Of a DNA stretch of 16,799 nucleotides, positions 1-6,676 are shown in pieces. A program made the translations under genes and the position numbers. The stretch is from Candidatus Tepidiaquacellales bacterium UBA6667. GTDB taxonomy: Bacteria > Bacteroidota > Ignavibacteria > Tepidaquicellales > Tepidaquicellaceae. The stretch is from positions 1 through 16,799 of the forward strand of contig DKKL01000027.1 in assembly GCA_002455255.1 (NCBI GenBank). Direction: 5' to 3'. Under the pieces are notes generated by a model. The model saw only the letters and a list, made by a program, of their open reading frames with translations. It was not told the DNA's origin and did not search any database. How positions within the stretch are numbered: the first letter of the stretch is position 1; each line of letters starts with the position of its first letter.

Positions 1-25
1 GTCCCGACTTGTCGGGAAAGTATCT
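1..25. repeat. Partial intergenic palindromic repeat at the contig edge
   Basis: The first 25 bases contain the palindrome TCCCGACTTGTCGGGA followed by AAGTATCT. They are identical to bases 1337-1361. The window therefore starts inside an interspersed repeat, which is a usual place for an assembly to break. No gene is seen between here and the end of the DUF5683 gene at 99. Confidence 0.75.
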
Positions 26-98
26 CTCTTTTCGTCCAGCTAAGAGTCAAAAACATTCTAAAACCCATTCCAAAAAAAATTCGTATTCCAATTCCTCA

Positions 99-587
99 TC
101 AAAACCCAACCTTCAACTCCATAAAATTCCTCTTACTTTTCCCCACACTAAATTTTATATTATCAGTAACATTAAAATCATAAAGTTCAGCATCAACATA
201 CGCATCCACCAATTGGACTATATACAAAATTCCTGCATAGATATAAAACCTGTCTCTTTGGTCAACGTAAAAATCCCTGAGGTTTTTAAGCCGAATATCC
301 CCTTGAGGATTTTCAGGAGTAATGGTATTATTATATTGATTAGAATAATTTGAAACATCATTATTACTTCTGATTATTTCATAAGTAAAATATCCTCCAA
401 GCCCGGCGATAACACCAATTTTCCAATATGATTCATTATAAAACTGACCGGCACCCGGAAGCACAGCAGAAAGAATAGTAGCCGTAGCAGGAGATTTAGA
501 ATTTTTAAAATTCAGTGAATCTTGTGAAAAAGAAGAGTTTGAAACAAAAATCAGGAGAAATAAAATAATAGAAGTGAATATTTTCAT
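99..587 (-). CDS. DUF5683-family membrane protein
   Basis: A 162-residue protein that begins with a typical signal peptide or signal anchor: Lys2, then a hydrophobic run at residues 4-20 ending in SFSQ. After it comes the family signature PGAGQFYNESYWK (residues 44-56), a Gly-rich hydrophobic segment (about 58-72) and a second hydrophobic stretch near residues 117-128. Small proteins with this LPGAGQ-FYN pattern are called DUF5683 in Bacteroidota and relatives. Their role is unknown, though they are thought to sit in the envelope. The N-terminus is complete and the length is near normal for the short form of the family. It lies downstream of secG with a hairpin between them, so it may be transcribed separately. 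The family call is from memory of the motif. Confidence 0.72.
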   Translation of the reverse strand: MKIFTSIILFLLIFVSNSSFSQDSLNFKNSKSPATATILSAVLPGAGQFYNESYWKIGVIAGLGGYFTYEIIRSNNDVSNYSNQYNNTITPENPQGDIRLKNLRDFYVDQRDRFYIYAGILYIVQLVDAYVDAELYDFNVTDNIKFSVGKSKRNFMELKVGF

Positions 588-630
588 TAAATGAAAATAA
601 ATATATTTTACATTTATTAAAATATAAATA

Positions 631-651
631 GTCCCGTTTTAAAAACGGGAC
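631..651 (-). terminator. Probable terminator hairpin between secG and the DUF5683 gene
   Basis: GTCCCGTTTT pairs perfectly with AAAACGGGAC across a single A; in practice this is a six-bp GC-rich stem with an AT top. It sits 8 bases beyond the secG stop codon on the minus strand. The downstream minus-strand sequence is AT-rich (TATTTATATTTT) but not a clean U tract, so termination is likely but not certain. It may also be a repeat, because the GTCCCG half resembles the repeats near 1164 and 1337. Confidence 0.5.
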
Positions 652-659
652 TGTGAAAA

Positions 660-1064
660 TTACTTGTTTGTATCTGTTGGAGCTGTTTCTTGTTGTTCAG
701 TATTGCCGGGTATTGTTTGTTGATTTGGGTCACCTGTTGGTGGAACATTTCCCGGAATTTCAGTAGGAACAGTAGGAGGAGGAAGCTGTTGAGTACCGAC
801 ATTTTGCTGAATAATGCTTTCATCCACACCGTCAGTTTTACTGATATAAAGGTTTAGCATTAAAGAAGATAATAAAAAAATAGAAGCTAAGACAATAGTC
901 GCTTTAGAAAGAAAATCAGATGTTCTTCTGGTACCAAACACAGCAGTCACATTAGATCCGCCAAAAGTGGAAGAAATACCGCCACCTTTTGCTGCTTGTA
1001 GAAGCACGACAGCCATTAATAAAATACAAATAAGAACTAAAATTATTATAAATAGAGTTATCAT
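660..1064 (-). CDS. secG: Preprotein translocase subunit SecG
   Basis: SecG is the small membrane subunit that assists SecYE and SecA in protein export. From the chosen start (Met-Ile-Thr-Leu-Phe) the protein has 134 residues. A first membrane helix covers about residues 3-22. The conserved cytoplasmic loop LLQAAKGGGISSTFGGS follows, then the SecG motif with VFGTRR-SDFLSKAT, then a second helix around residues 53-71. The remaining part is an unusually long, low-complexity Pro/Gln/Thr tail. The frame stays open for 14 more codons upstream (to 1106), but those residues are not SecG-like, so the start at 1064 fits the family better. No strong ribosome-binding site is visible, as is usual in Bacteroidota-type genomes. 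Confidence 0.93.
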   Translation of the reverse strand: MITLFIIILVLICILLMAVVLLQAAKGGGISSTFGGSNVTAVFGTRRTSDFLSKATIVLASIFLLSSLMLNLYISKTDGVDESIIQQNVGTQQLPPPTVPTEIPGNVPPTGDPNQQTIPGNTEQQETAPTDTNK

Positions 1065-1163
1065 ATCTTCAAATATGCCAAAAATAAAGAAATATTTAAA
1101 GAGCAAAATTAGTAGATTTTCCTAAATCCCAACCCTAACACCTAAAGCCCCCTTTGGAATCCT

Positions 1164-1190
1164 GTCCCGATAATTCGGGAAAGTGTCTAA
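1164..1190. repeat. Variant copy of the TCCCGA palindrome repeat
   Basis: GTCCCGATAATTCGGGAAAG followed by TGTCTAA. It matches the copies at 1-25 and 1337-1361 except in the loop of the palindrome and at one base of the tail. The pairing arms TCCCGA and TCGGGA are intact, which suggests that the hairpin rather than the loop sequence is preserved. Confidence 0.6.
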
Positions 1191-1204
1191 ACTTATCTAA
1201 CTAA

Positions 1205-1249
1205 TATATACCTCAAAGTCCCCCTTTGGAGGGGGATTTAGGGGGAGGA
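1205..1249. repeat. 45-base C-run/G-run repeat, copy 1
   Basis: It starts TATATACCTCAAAGTCCCCC and ends in GGGGGAGGA. Read by hand, it differs from copy 2 (1394-1438) at one base (position 1229, G versus T). The internal TCCCCCTTT and AGGGGGA can pair, so the element is a small hairpin. Confidence 0.7.
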
Positions 1250-1307
1250 TAAATTTTATAATCTGTCATCCTTTAGGAAGCCTCAAGAACAATACAAAGT
1301 AAGTTTT

Positions 1308-1361
1308 GTCATACTAAGGAGCGAAGCGAACAGCCAGTCCCGACTTGTCGGGAAAGTATCT
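1308..1361. repeat. Composite repeat containing the TCCCGACTTGTCGGGA palindrome
   Basis: The element runs GTCATACTAAGGAGCGAAGC...TCCCGACTTGTCGGGA-AAGTATCT. The outer GTCATACT...AAGTATCT frame with GCGAAGCGA in the middle looks like a widespread intergenic repeat type, and the GC palindrome is nested near its right end. The last 25 bases equal the contig's first 25. Confidence 0.65.
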
Positions 1362-1393
1362 AAATTCAAGCAACCGTCATCTTCGTAAAAGCT

Positions 1394-1438
1394 TATATAC
1401 CTCAAAGTCCCCCTTTGTAGGGGGATTTAGGGGGAGGA
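1394..1438. repeat. 45-base C-run/G-run repeat, copy 2
   Basis: Second copy of the element at 1205-1249, in the same orientation, 189 bases further on, with one substitution in 45 bases. Such near-identity argues for recent duplication or homogenisation. Confidence 0.7.
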
Positions 1439-1451
1439 AAAATCCTTCTCC

Positions 1452-1481
1452 CGCAGGAGTCTCTTGAAAAGGACTCCTGCG
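1452..1481. repeat. 10-bp perfect inverted repeat (hairpin)
   Basis: CGCAGGAGTC at 1452-1461 pairs perfectly with GACTCCTGCG at 1472-1481 around a 10-base loop. There is no T tract on either side, so it is better taken as another intergenic repeat than as a terminator. Confidence 0.65.
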
Positions 1482-1599
1482 TTCATTAATCTAAATAGCA
1501 AACTTCCCAAAGTTTGTATAATTCGTATAATTCCGCATTCGCCGTTATACATAACCCTCCAACAACAATTTCCCCCTCAAAACCCCCAATTTTATTCCA

Positions 1600-1629
1600 T
1601 TGAAAAAGTTTTAAATAATCGGTAATTTG
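1600..1629 (+). promoter_or_regulatory. Candidate promoter of tRNA-Glu
   Basis: TTG at 1600-1602 and TAATTTG at 1623-1629 are separated by 20 bases. This is close to the Bacteroidota housekeeping promoter pattern (a TTG box, then TAnnTTTG). A start near 1636 would give a short leader before the tRNA at 1648. The sequence is AT-rich, so chance matches are easy. Confidence 0.35.
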
Positions 1630-1647
1630 ATAATTCTGTTCTTTATA

Positions 1648-1719
1648 GGCCCCATCGACTAGTGGTTAGGTCGTCACTCTTTCACAGTGAAAACACGGGT
1701 TCGAGTCCCGTTGGGGTCA
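1648..1719 (+). tRNA. tRNA-Glu (anticodon UUC)
   Basis: A full cloverleaf can be drawn. The acceptor stem is GGCCCCA (1648-1654) with TGGGGTC (1712-1718), including one G-U pair. The D-arm is GAC...GTC with the CTAGTGG loop start typical of tRNA-Glu. The anticodon stem TCACT/AGTGA encloses loop CTTTCAC, which gives anticodon TTC. The T-arm is ACGGG-TTCGAGT-CCCGT. The discriminator base is A1719. The genome continues CCG, so the full CCA end is not encoded and must be added after transcription. It is the only recognisable plus-strand gene in the window. Confidence 0.96.
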
Positions 1720-1760
1720 CCGAGGTTAAGTTAGCGATGTTTCAGTAATGAACCATCAGA

Positions 1761-1790
1761 AAAGCGGGTCTTTACCCGCTTTTTCTTTTT
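1761..1790 (+). terminator. Rho-independent terminator of tRNA-Glu
   Basis: AAAGCGGGT (1761-1769) pairs perfectly with ACCCGCTTT (1774-1782) around a CTTT loop, followed by a T tract (TTTTCTTTTT) ending at 1790. It lies 42 bases beyond the tRNA and has the classic form. Confidence 0.9.
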
Positions 1791-1838
1791 ATATGAGATG
1801 TGGAATTTCCAATTACCCCAAATAACAATATCTTCAAA

Positions 1839-2579
1839 TTATTTTGACCAAATAGTCCTAAAATCTTTATAAAACAATAAGACTATGTAAGGCAAAACTA
1901 AAATAACAGCTATCCACATCAAAGAGAAATTCATAAAATAAATTTCATCAGAAGTTACCACCAGACCGATTGTTCGAATAACCGTATGCACAATTGCAGG
2001 ACTCCATAAAGTATAGTTTCCTTTTTCATAAAGAAACGCCAGAGGTATCGAGGTTGTTATTGCAAGTAATGTTGACATGAACGCAACTTCCCACGCCATA
2101 TAACTAAACATTACAAGATGAGCGAGAGTAAACCATACCGCAGATATAAAAGCGGCTTTGCGAAAATTCATCTCCCTTCGTAAACTGCCAAAGAGATAAC
2201 CTCTGAACAACATTTCTTCAGCAAGACTCGCTGTTAAAAAAAGCCCAAATAAATTTAGAAGCCAGTTTTCTGCGAGATATATTTTTACATTCAGTAAAAA
2301 GCTTAATAAAGGATAAGTAAGAAGTAACGCAACGGATAATATGATTCCCGGTGCAATACTTTTAAAACTTGTTTTCTTAAATCCAAGATTATTGCTTATG
2401 CTGACCAATGAACTTTTGTCATTCCATTTCAGAATTAAGAATAACAAGCCGACGACAGTTATACTTGTAATAAGGGCATTTAGGATGTATGGCAGTTTGG
2501 CGACAATAAGACCTGTAAAATGCATCACAAGGAACATCACCACAAAAATCAGATAAAGTTTCAGGTTTACATTTTTCAA
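1839..2579 (-). CDS. CPBP family intramembrane metalloprotease
   Basis: A 246-residue, highly hydrophobic protein with about seven or eight membrane segments. The signature of the CAAX-protease/bacteriocin-processing (Abi) family is visible: EEMLFR at residues 121-126 (EExxxR) and FTLAH at 150-154 (FxxxH). A third histidine lies at 198 in the IVHTVIR segment, where the usual HxxxN motif reads HxxxR, so the last metal-site residue is atypical. Members cleave or process prenylated or small peptide substrates in the membrane; some give immunity to bacteriocins. It begins and ends cleanly and stands alone, separated from the HNH gene upstream by about 270 bases of AT-rich spacer. Confidence 0.85.
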   Translation of the reverse strand: MKNVNLKLYLIFVVMFLVMHFTGLIVAKLPYILNALITSITVVGLLFLILKWNDKSSLVSISNNLGFKKTSFKSIAPGIILSVALLLTYPLLSFLLNVKIYLAENWLLNLFGLFLTASLAEEMLFRGYLFGSLRREMNFRKAAFISAVWFTLAHLVMFSYMAWEVAFMSTLLAITTSIPLAFLYEKGNYTLWSPAIVHTVIRTIGLVVTSDEIYFMNFSLMWIAVILVLPYIVLLFYKDFRTIWSK

Positions 2580-2804
2580 ACTAAATCAAAAATTGTTTTT
2601 TTGTAAATCCAAAATTAACAGATACAAACAAATATAGCAGTATTATAAAAAGAAACTAATTTATAAATTATCATCTTATAAGATTATTAAAAGAGATTAT
2701 CATATAAGAATTTCTTATTTAGCTAACGGGACAATTTTGTTGCATTATGTTTTCAACTTAACAATAAAACCCAATTGAAAAAAAGTAATAGAAAATTAAC
2801 AATG

Positions 2805-2833
2805 CATACATCATTTTGCTAAAAAGATGTATG
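2805..2833 (-). terminator. AT-rich hairpin after the HNH gene, possible terminator
   Basis: CATACATC (2805-2812) pairs with GATGTATG (2826-2833), and TTTT/AAAA extends the stem toward a 3-base loop. It starts 17 bases after the stop of the HNH gene on the minus strand. A T-rich tract (including seven Ts) follows about 20 bases later. The rest of 2580-2850 shows only AT-rich sequence. Confidence 0.4.
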
Positions 2834-2849
2834 AGTCTGGTGTTCAATT

Positions 2850-4007
2850 TCAATCAGCATTTTCATTAATTATTTTTTTCAATTCATTTATTGACAAAGG
2901 TATTTTGTGTCGATGAATAATTGAATGACAGTTTGGGCAAACAGGTCGTAAATCATTTATTGGGTCAATTTCATAAGTTTGACCGACTTTTGCAATTTGT
3001 GTTAAGTGGTGAACATGGATAAAACTTTTGCCTATTTGTCCGTATTTTTTTTCAAAATTAAAGTCGCATACGAAACAAGTGTATCCGAAATGTTCTAAAC
3101 ATTTTTTCCGTGCATATGGATTTCGTTCATATATTGTTGCTAAAATTTGATTTGGAGTACCTTCACGGTAAGTTTTTTGTGGATTGTTTTCTTTCGGAAT
3201 AAAAGGATTGTATTTGAATTTTTGAGCTGTCAAAAAATTAAACCAAATTTCTTCAAGTTCGTCAACAAGAACAGGTCTTATTGAAATTCCCGATGCCATT
3301 GGTTGCCAATTTTGTTTAGATAAATTTCCTACTTTTAATTTGTCAACAGTCAATATTTTTTTATTGTTTGGGTTAAGCAATATATCAAATTCAATATTAA
3401 TATAATTTGTATTCTTATTTTCACTTCCCCAATGTTCATCGCAAAATGTTTCAGAAACTGCGAAACCAGAACCAATTATTCCTTTAGGTTCTGTTCCAAC
3501 TTTAATTAAAAAAATTCTGTCACCTGGTTGAATTGATTTTGTTTTCCCACAACTCCATCGACGAGTGAAACTTCCATTTGAATTTAAAATATCAATTTCT
3601 TGTTCTAAAGATTTCCAATCCCATTTCTTTGGATTCCATAAAAATAAATATGTTTTTGGTATAGAATTGTTACCAAACTGTCTTACTCTAAGTTTATTAC
3701 TTCCGTCTTTGTATATCTCCCAAATTCCATGTTCTGTTGAATTGTATAAAACCACTTGTCCTCTTCCTGTTGTGTATAAAAGGTCGTAAAGAGAACCAGA
3801 GTTTGTCAATCGCGGCACCTTGTTTATGTTATAGTTGATTCTTGACTTACTATTAACTGTCAGAACATGAATTTGGTCAGATATTGTTCTATTATTTACA
3901 CCTTCCCATTTTTTGTTGATGTATTTTTTGATGTCTGAATTACTTGCTTTGCCGTTGAAGTGTTCAACAGCTTCTTTTATCATTTTCCAAACGGAAGGTT
4001 TTGTCAT
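2850..4007 (-). CDS. Predicted modification-dependent restriction enzyme, wHTH-EVE-like-HNH
   Basis: A 385-residue protein with three parts. Residues 1-110 look like a winged-helix module (an NxxDIKKYINKKW helix, then a basic wing), as often found on restriction enzymes. Residues about 119-260 resemble an EVE/PUA-like modified-base reader: FLWNPKKWDW at 122-131, then RRWSCGK, PGDRIFLIKVG, and GIIGSGFAVSE. Residues 295-380 are an HNH nuclease with two zinc-binding Cys pairs (CFVC 311-314, CPNC 357-360), HVHH at 331-334 and a final HSIIH at 361-365. EVE-HNH proteins are known as type IV enzymes that cut DNA carrying modified cytosine. The HNH part is close to that of the 240-residue protein at 11732-12454. 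The start at 4007 gives a full N-terminal helix. The exact target base cannot be read from sequence. Confidence 0.78.
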   Translation of the reverse strand: MTKPSVWKMIKEAVEHFNGKASNSDIKKYINKKWEGVNNRTISDQIHVLTVNSKSRINYNINKVPRLTNSGSLYDLLYTTGRGQVVLYNSTEHGIWEIYKDGSNKLRVRQFGNNSIPKTYLFLWNPKKWDWKSLEQEIDILNSNGSFTRRWSCGKTKSIQPGDRIFLIKVGTEPKGIIGSGFAVSETFCDEHWGSENKNTNYINIEFDILLNPNNKKILTVDKLKVGNLSKQNWQPMASGISIRPVLVDELEEIWFNFLTAQKFKYNPFIPKENNPQKTYREGTPNQILATIYERNPYARKKCLEHFGYTCFVCDFNFEKKYGQIGKSFIHVHHLTQIAKVGQTYEIDPINDLRPVCPNCHSIIHRHKIPLSINELKKIINENAD

Positions 4008-4060
4008 TTTTCAGTTTGATTTTTAGCTTTATAATTTCATTAATTAACATTCGCTTAAAA

Positions 4061-4204
4061 CCTGCCGGCAACGATTTTCGGTTTCGCGAAGGAGAGGATT
4101 GTTAGCACAAATATATAATAGCAGAATTGCACTTTGGTTAAGCTCTAAACTGTCATAGAAGCATATCACCCTCGCTTTCGCAAAAACGAAATTGGCGGAT
4201 GTAG
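4061..4204. repeat. Imperfect inverted-repeat spacer element between HNH and RM genes
   Basis: The left arm (about 4064-4097, CCGGCAACGATTTTCGG... then TTTCGCGAAGGAGAGG) pairs imperfectly with the right arm (about 4168-4198, CCCTCGCTTTCGCAAAAACG... then AAATTGGCGG), leaving a loop of about 70 bases. It fills the gap between the RM and HNH genes. The size and bulged pairing recall integron attC sites, but the terminal bases do not match the attC core consensus (RYYYAAC/GTTRRRY), so no such call is made. Confidence 0.55.
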
Positions 4205-4213
4205 CTCTTTTTC

Positions 4214-4912
4214 TCACTTAGTTAATCGTTTAATTTCTTGTTCTATCTGTTTAATCACTTCTTCGTTCTTAATATTGCCATCGATGCTGAAAACTACGAA
4301 TACATGTCCACCGAATTTATTAGAAAATTCGTTAAAACTCGCTTTCATTCTCTCGGTTACTGAGTAGTTCCCGAAGTTCGCTTTTGCTGTAACAGGTTTG
4401 ATTTGAATTCCAAAAGCTTTGTCTCCAACCCAACCGAGATAATCAATGTCGCCTGCGTGGTCAAGTTCCGAGTCACTTTCTTCAAATTTTATGTTTGGAA
4501 AAGTCTTTGCAAGATTGTCTTCTATTACAGATTTCTCTCTAATAAATCCGTCAAAAGTTCTATTGATGGTGAGGTTATGAATATATTCAATACAGTCTTG
4601 CAAAGTAAGTTGGTTAAATGCTTCCGTCCATTCAGGAATTACTATCTCTTTGATTTTTACAAAAAGTCGCTCGCCAAGTTCTTCTATACTTTCTTTTGTG
4701 ATTTTTGCTGGCTCTTTTCCGTCAGTTTTTGCATTTTCAAAATACCATTTTTCCCATTCTTCAATAGTTTTAGGTTGGCACTCACGGATAAGTGCCATAA
4801 CAGCACCAACTTTATTTGGTCTTGATAACTGATAAGTTTGTGTTGCGTAATTGAGAACTTTTTCCTTTTTACCAAATTCTTTGGAGTATTGCTTTATAGT
4901 TTCTTTAGCCAT
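4214..4912 (-). CDS. MjaI-family type II restriction endonuclease
   Basis: A 232-residue protein. The N-terminal segment TYQLSRPNKVGAVMALIREC (residues 26-45) and the later ELDHAGDIDYLGWVGDKAFG-IQIKPV stretch (149-174) match my memory of the MjaI restriction endonuclease family, whose type member cuts CTAG. A nuclease core of the PD-(D/E)xK kind is plausible, with D155/D157 followed by Q170-I-K172 (a QxK variant). The ATG overlaps the end of the upstream methyltransferase gene by 8 bases, so the pair is translationally coupled, with the methyltransferase made first. The tail is charged and may be helical. The CTAG specificity is inferred from the family and supported by the scarcity of CTAG in this window. 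Confidence 0.82.
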   Translation of the reverse strand: MAKETIKQYSKEFGKKEKVLNYATQTYQLSRPNKVGAVMALIRECQPKTIEEWEKWYFENAKTDGKEPAKITKESIEELGERLFVKIKEIVIPEWTEAFNQLTLQDCIEYIHNLTINRTFDGFIREKSVIEDNLAKTFPNIKFEESDSELDHAGDIDYLGWVGDKAFGIQIKPVTAKANFGNYSVTERMKASFNEFSNKFGGHVFVVFSIDGNIKNEEVIKQIEQEIKRLTK

Positions 4913-6242
4913 TCTGTTGTTGCCAGAGGTTTAAAAATTTGTCTTTGTATTTGAAATCAATATCATTGTCAACTTGCACCAAACCGTTTTTGATTAAATG
5001 AGCATTGATGAATGTTTTGTTTTCAAGGTAAAGATAGCAAAGCAAGTTGTTTTCACTGTCGTGCTTTTCATTGTCGTATTTTAGAAATACTCGCTTTCCT
5101 TTTGTTTTTTCAATCAGGAACGCTTTCGCTTTACCGTTAATTATTGGGTCTTCTTTTATTCCAATAAGTTTTATTGTCAAGTCGTTACTTAACCGAATTT
5201 TTTCAGGGCTGATTATTTCTTTAACCGTAAAAAGTTCTTCTCGCTTTATTGAACTATCTTTGTCAATTTTAGAACCGAATTGGAGCTTCTTTATATCAAT
5301 TTTTTTATTAAGGGTATGTGGGTCTTTGAAAATATAAGGCAGTTTTTGAATTTTCTTATCAAAGTCATCAGTTTCAGTTTTTTGCTGTAAAAACTCATAG
5401 GTCGTTCCGTTTAAGTCTTTTTGATGAACTTCTAACTTTTCTTTGATGATTGGAATAAATTCAGGATTGATTTCAAATCCAACTGAATTTCGGTCTGTAT
5501 TTTTTGCTGCTAATGCAGTTGTCCCGGAACCAGCAAAAGGGTCAAGAACAGTTTCGCCAACGAACGAAAACATTTTGATTAGTCGTCTTGGCAGTTCTTC
5601 CGGAAACATTGCAATGTGTCTGTTTTGTCTTGCACCTGAAAAATTCCAATGACCGGCAAAAAATGTGTTCCATTCTTCAGCAGTCATTTTGGAAAATTCT
5701 TTTTGTTCTTTAGTCGGTTTTGGACTGTCACCCAATTTTTTGAAAACTAAAATAAACTCGTAGTCTAGTTTTAAAATTCCGTTTCGTGGATAGGGATATG
5801 AACCCATTTGAACGCCACCACCCGTTGTGTTTGAAGTTGTCACTTTTTGCCAAATGATAGCACCCATATAATCAAAACCAATATTCTCACAGAACTTAAT
5901 AATTTCCTCACGAATGGGAATGACTTTATACCGTCCGTAATAAACAGCCCTTGCAAACTGGTCACCAATATTTACACACAACTTGCATCCGTTATGAAGA
6001 GTGCGGTAGCACTCTTTCCAAACTAAATTCAGGTTGTTAATGTAATTTTCGTAACTGTCGTGAAAACCGATTTGATTGTCAGTTCCGTAGTCCTTTAGTT
6101 GCCAATAGGGAGGTGAAGTAATAGCCAAATGCACCGAATTGTCAAGCAATTCAGTCATTTGTCTGCTGTCTCCGTTTATTATTTTATGATGAGTTTTCAA
6201 GTTGTCTTTTATTAAAAATTTATCTCGGTCAAATTTAGTCAA
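4905..6242 (-). CDS. Beta-class DNA methyltransferase (probably N4-cytosine) with C-terminal SNase-like domain
   Basis: A 445-residue enzyme. The catalytic motif TSPPYW (42-47) precedes the AdoMet-binding motif DPFAGSGTT (234-242), the order of beta-class amino-methyltransferases; a Ser-Pro-Pro-Tyr core is typical of m4C enzymes. Residues 1-275 complete the methyltransferase. A linker (about 280-335) is followed by an OB-fold-like segment (about 338-440). That segment has IRLSNDLTIKLIGI, then KAFLIEKTKGKRVFLKYD and LCYLYLENKTFINAHLIKNG, and strongly recalls a staphylococcal-nuclease (TNase) domain. The usual catalytic Asp/Arg/Glu positions appear to be lost, so it may only bind nucleic acid. 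The gene is paired with the MjaI-like endonuclease and should protect host DNA at the same site. Confidence 0.85.
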   Translation of the reverse strand: MTKFDRDKFLIKDNLKTHHKIINGDSRQMTELLDNSVHLAITSPPYWQLKDYGTDNQIGFHDSYENYINNLNLVWKECYRTLHNGCKLCVNIGDQFARAVYYGRYKVIPIREEIIKFCENIGFDYMGAIIWQKVTTSNTTGGGVQMGSYPYPRNGILKLDYEFILVFKKLGDSPKPTKEQKEFSKMTAEEWNTFFAGHWNFSGARQNRHIAMFPEELPRRLIKMFSFVGETVLDPFAGSGTTALAAKNTDRNSVGFEINPEFIPIIKEKLEVHQKDLNGTTYEFLQQKTETDDFDKKIQKLPYIFKDPHTLNKKIDIKKLQFGSKIDKDSSIKREELFTVKEIISPEKIRLSNDLTIKLIGIKEDPIINGKAKAFLIEKTKGKRVFLKYDNEKHDSENNLLCYLYLENKTFINAHLIKNGLVQVDNDIDFKYKDKFLNLWQQQNG

Positions 6243-6676
6243 ATTGTCAGGTTAACCGTTCAAAAGTTATCAAGTTTTTACCTGCCATTGAGATGGTTGC
6301 TTTATAGTTCTACAATTTCCATCAATATTCTAATTTACAAATTGCAATAATTTTTTACAATCTATAATTTTAATATTGCTAATAGTTCGGGTTTTTGCGT
6401 TCGAGTGGATTTCAAAGCACATAACTGTAAATCCGCACTAAAGTTGAATTGAAAAATACACTTAAAATTAAGCAAGTCACACCGCTTGACGCCAACCCAT
6501 GTTACCTGCTGCCATACTTCTCAATAGTAGCGGTGTCGTCCGAATTATGCAGTCACTTTGTTCAAGGTAATTTAAATTCAAGGCGATGTCTGTCCGATTT
6601 AGCACTGTGCGTTTGGGTGATGTAATTTTTTTTGTAGGGTGGGAGAAAAAATTTTCAAATTCTTTTTGGGTTGGAG
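6243..6676. other. Non-coding spacer with imperfect inverted-repeat element
   Basis: About 520 bases (6243-6762) separate the RM genes from the DUF262 genes, and no convincing protein frame is present. Within it, TTCGGGTTTTTGCGTTCGAG (from about 6386) pairs imperfectly with CACACCGCTTGACGCCAACC (from about 6479) across about 70 bases. This is the same architecture as the element at 4061-4204. Immediately after the right arm comes GTTACCTGCTGCCAT (about 6510). A second ACCTGCC motif lies near 6279. The remainder is AT-rich and then G/T-rich. This type of spacer is recognisable from many Bacteroidota accessory regions, but its function is unknown to me. Confidence 0.5.

Larger units (their letters stand above)
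1120..1500. repeat. Intergenic repeat cluster between secG and tRNA-Glu
   Basis: This gene-free stretch of about 540 bases (1107-1647) is filled in its middle by short GC-rich repeats. There are two forms of a TCCCGA...TCGGGA palindrome, two near-identical 45-base copies of a C-run/G-run element, a fragment containing GAGCGAAGCGAA, and a 10-bp hairpin. Degenerate pieces of the same type occur at 1131-1160. From 1500 to 1600 I see only AT-rich sequence with C runs. No open frame here resembles a protein. The elements resemble the REP-like intergenic repeats common in Bacteroidota and relatives; no associated transposase is in the window. Confidence 0.75.

Noticed and set aside
9..353. 114-codon plus-strand frame opposite the DUF5683 gene
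   Set aside because: It is the antisense shadow of a recognisable membrane protein gene and shows no domain.
1064..1107. Promoter of secG (CAAA at 1104-1107 and CAAAAATA at 1079-1086, minus-strand TTTG-17-TATTTTTG)
   Set aside because: It matches the Bacteroidota pattern, but transcription would start only a few bases before the start codon and the region is so AT-rich that chance matches are expected.
1120..1500. CRISPR array
   Set aside because: The repeats are palindromic, irregularly spaced and of several types. There are no regular spacers and no cas genes.
4061..6505. Calling the inverted-repeat spacers integron attC sites
   Set aside because: Size and bulged pairing fit loosely, but the ends lack the RYYYAAC and GTTRRRY core boxes and no integron integrase is present.
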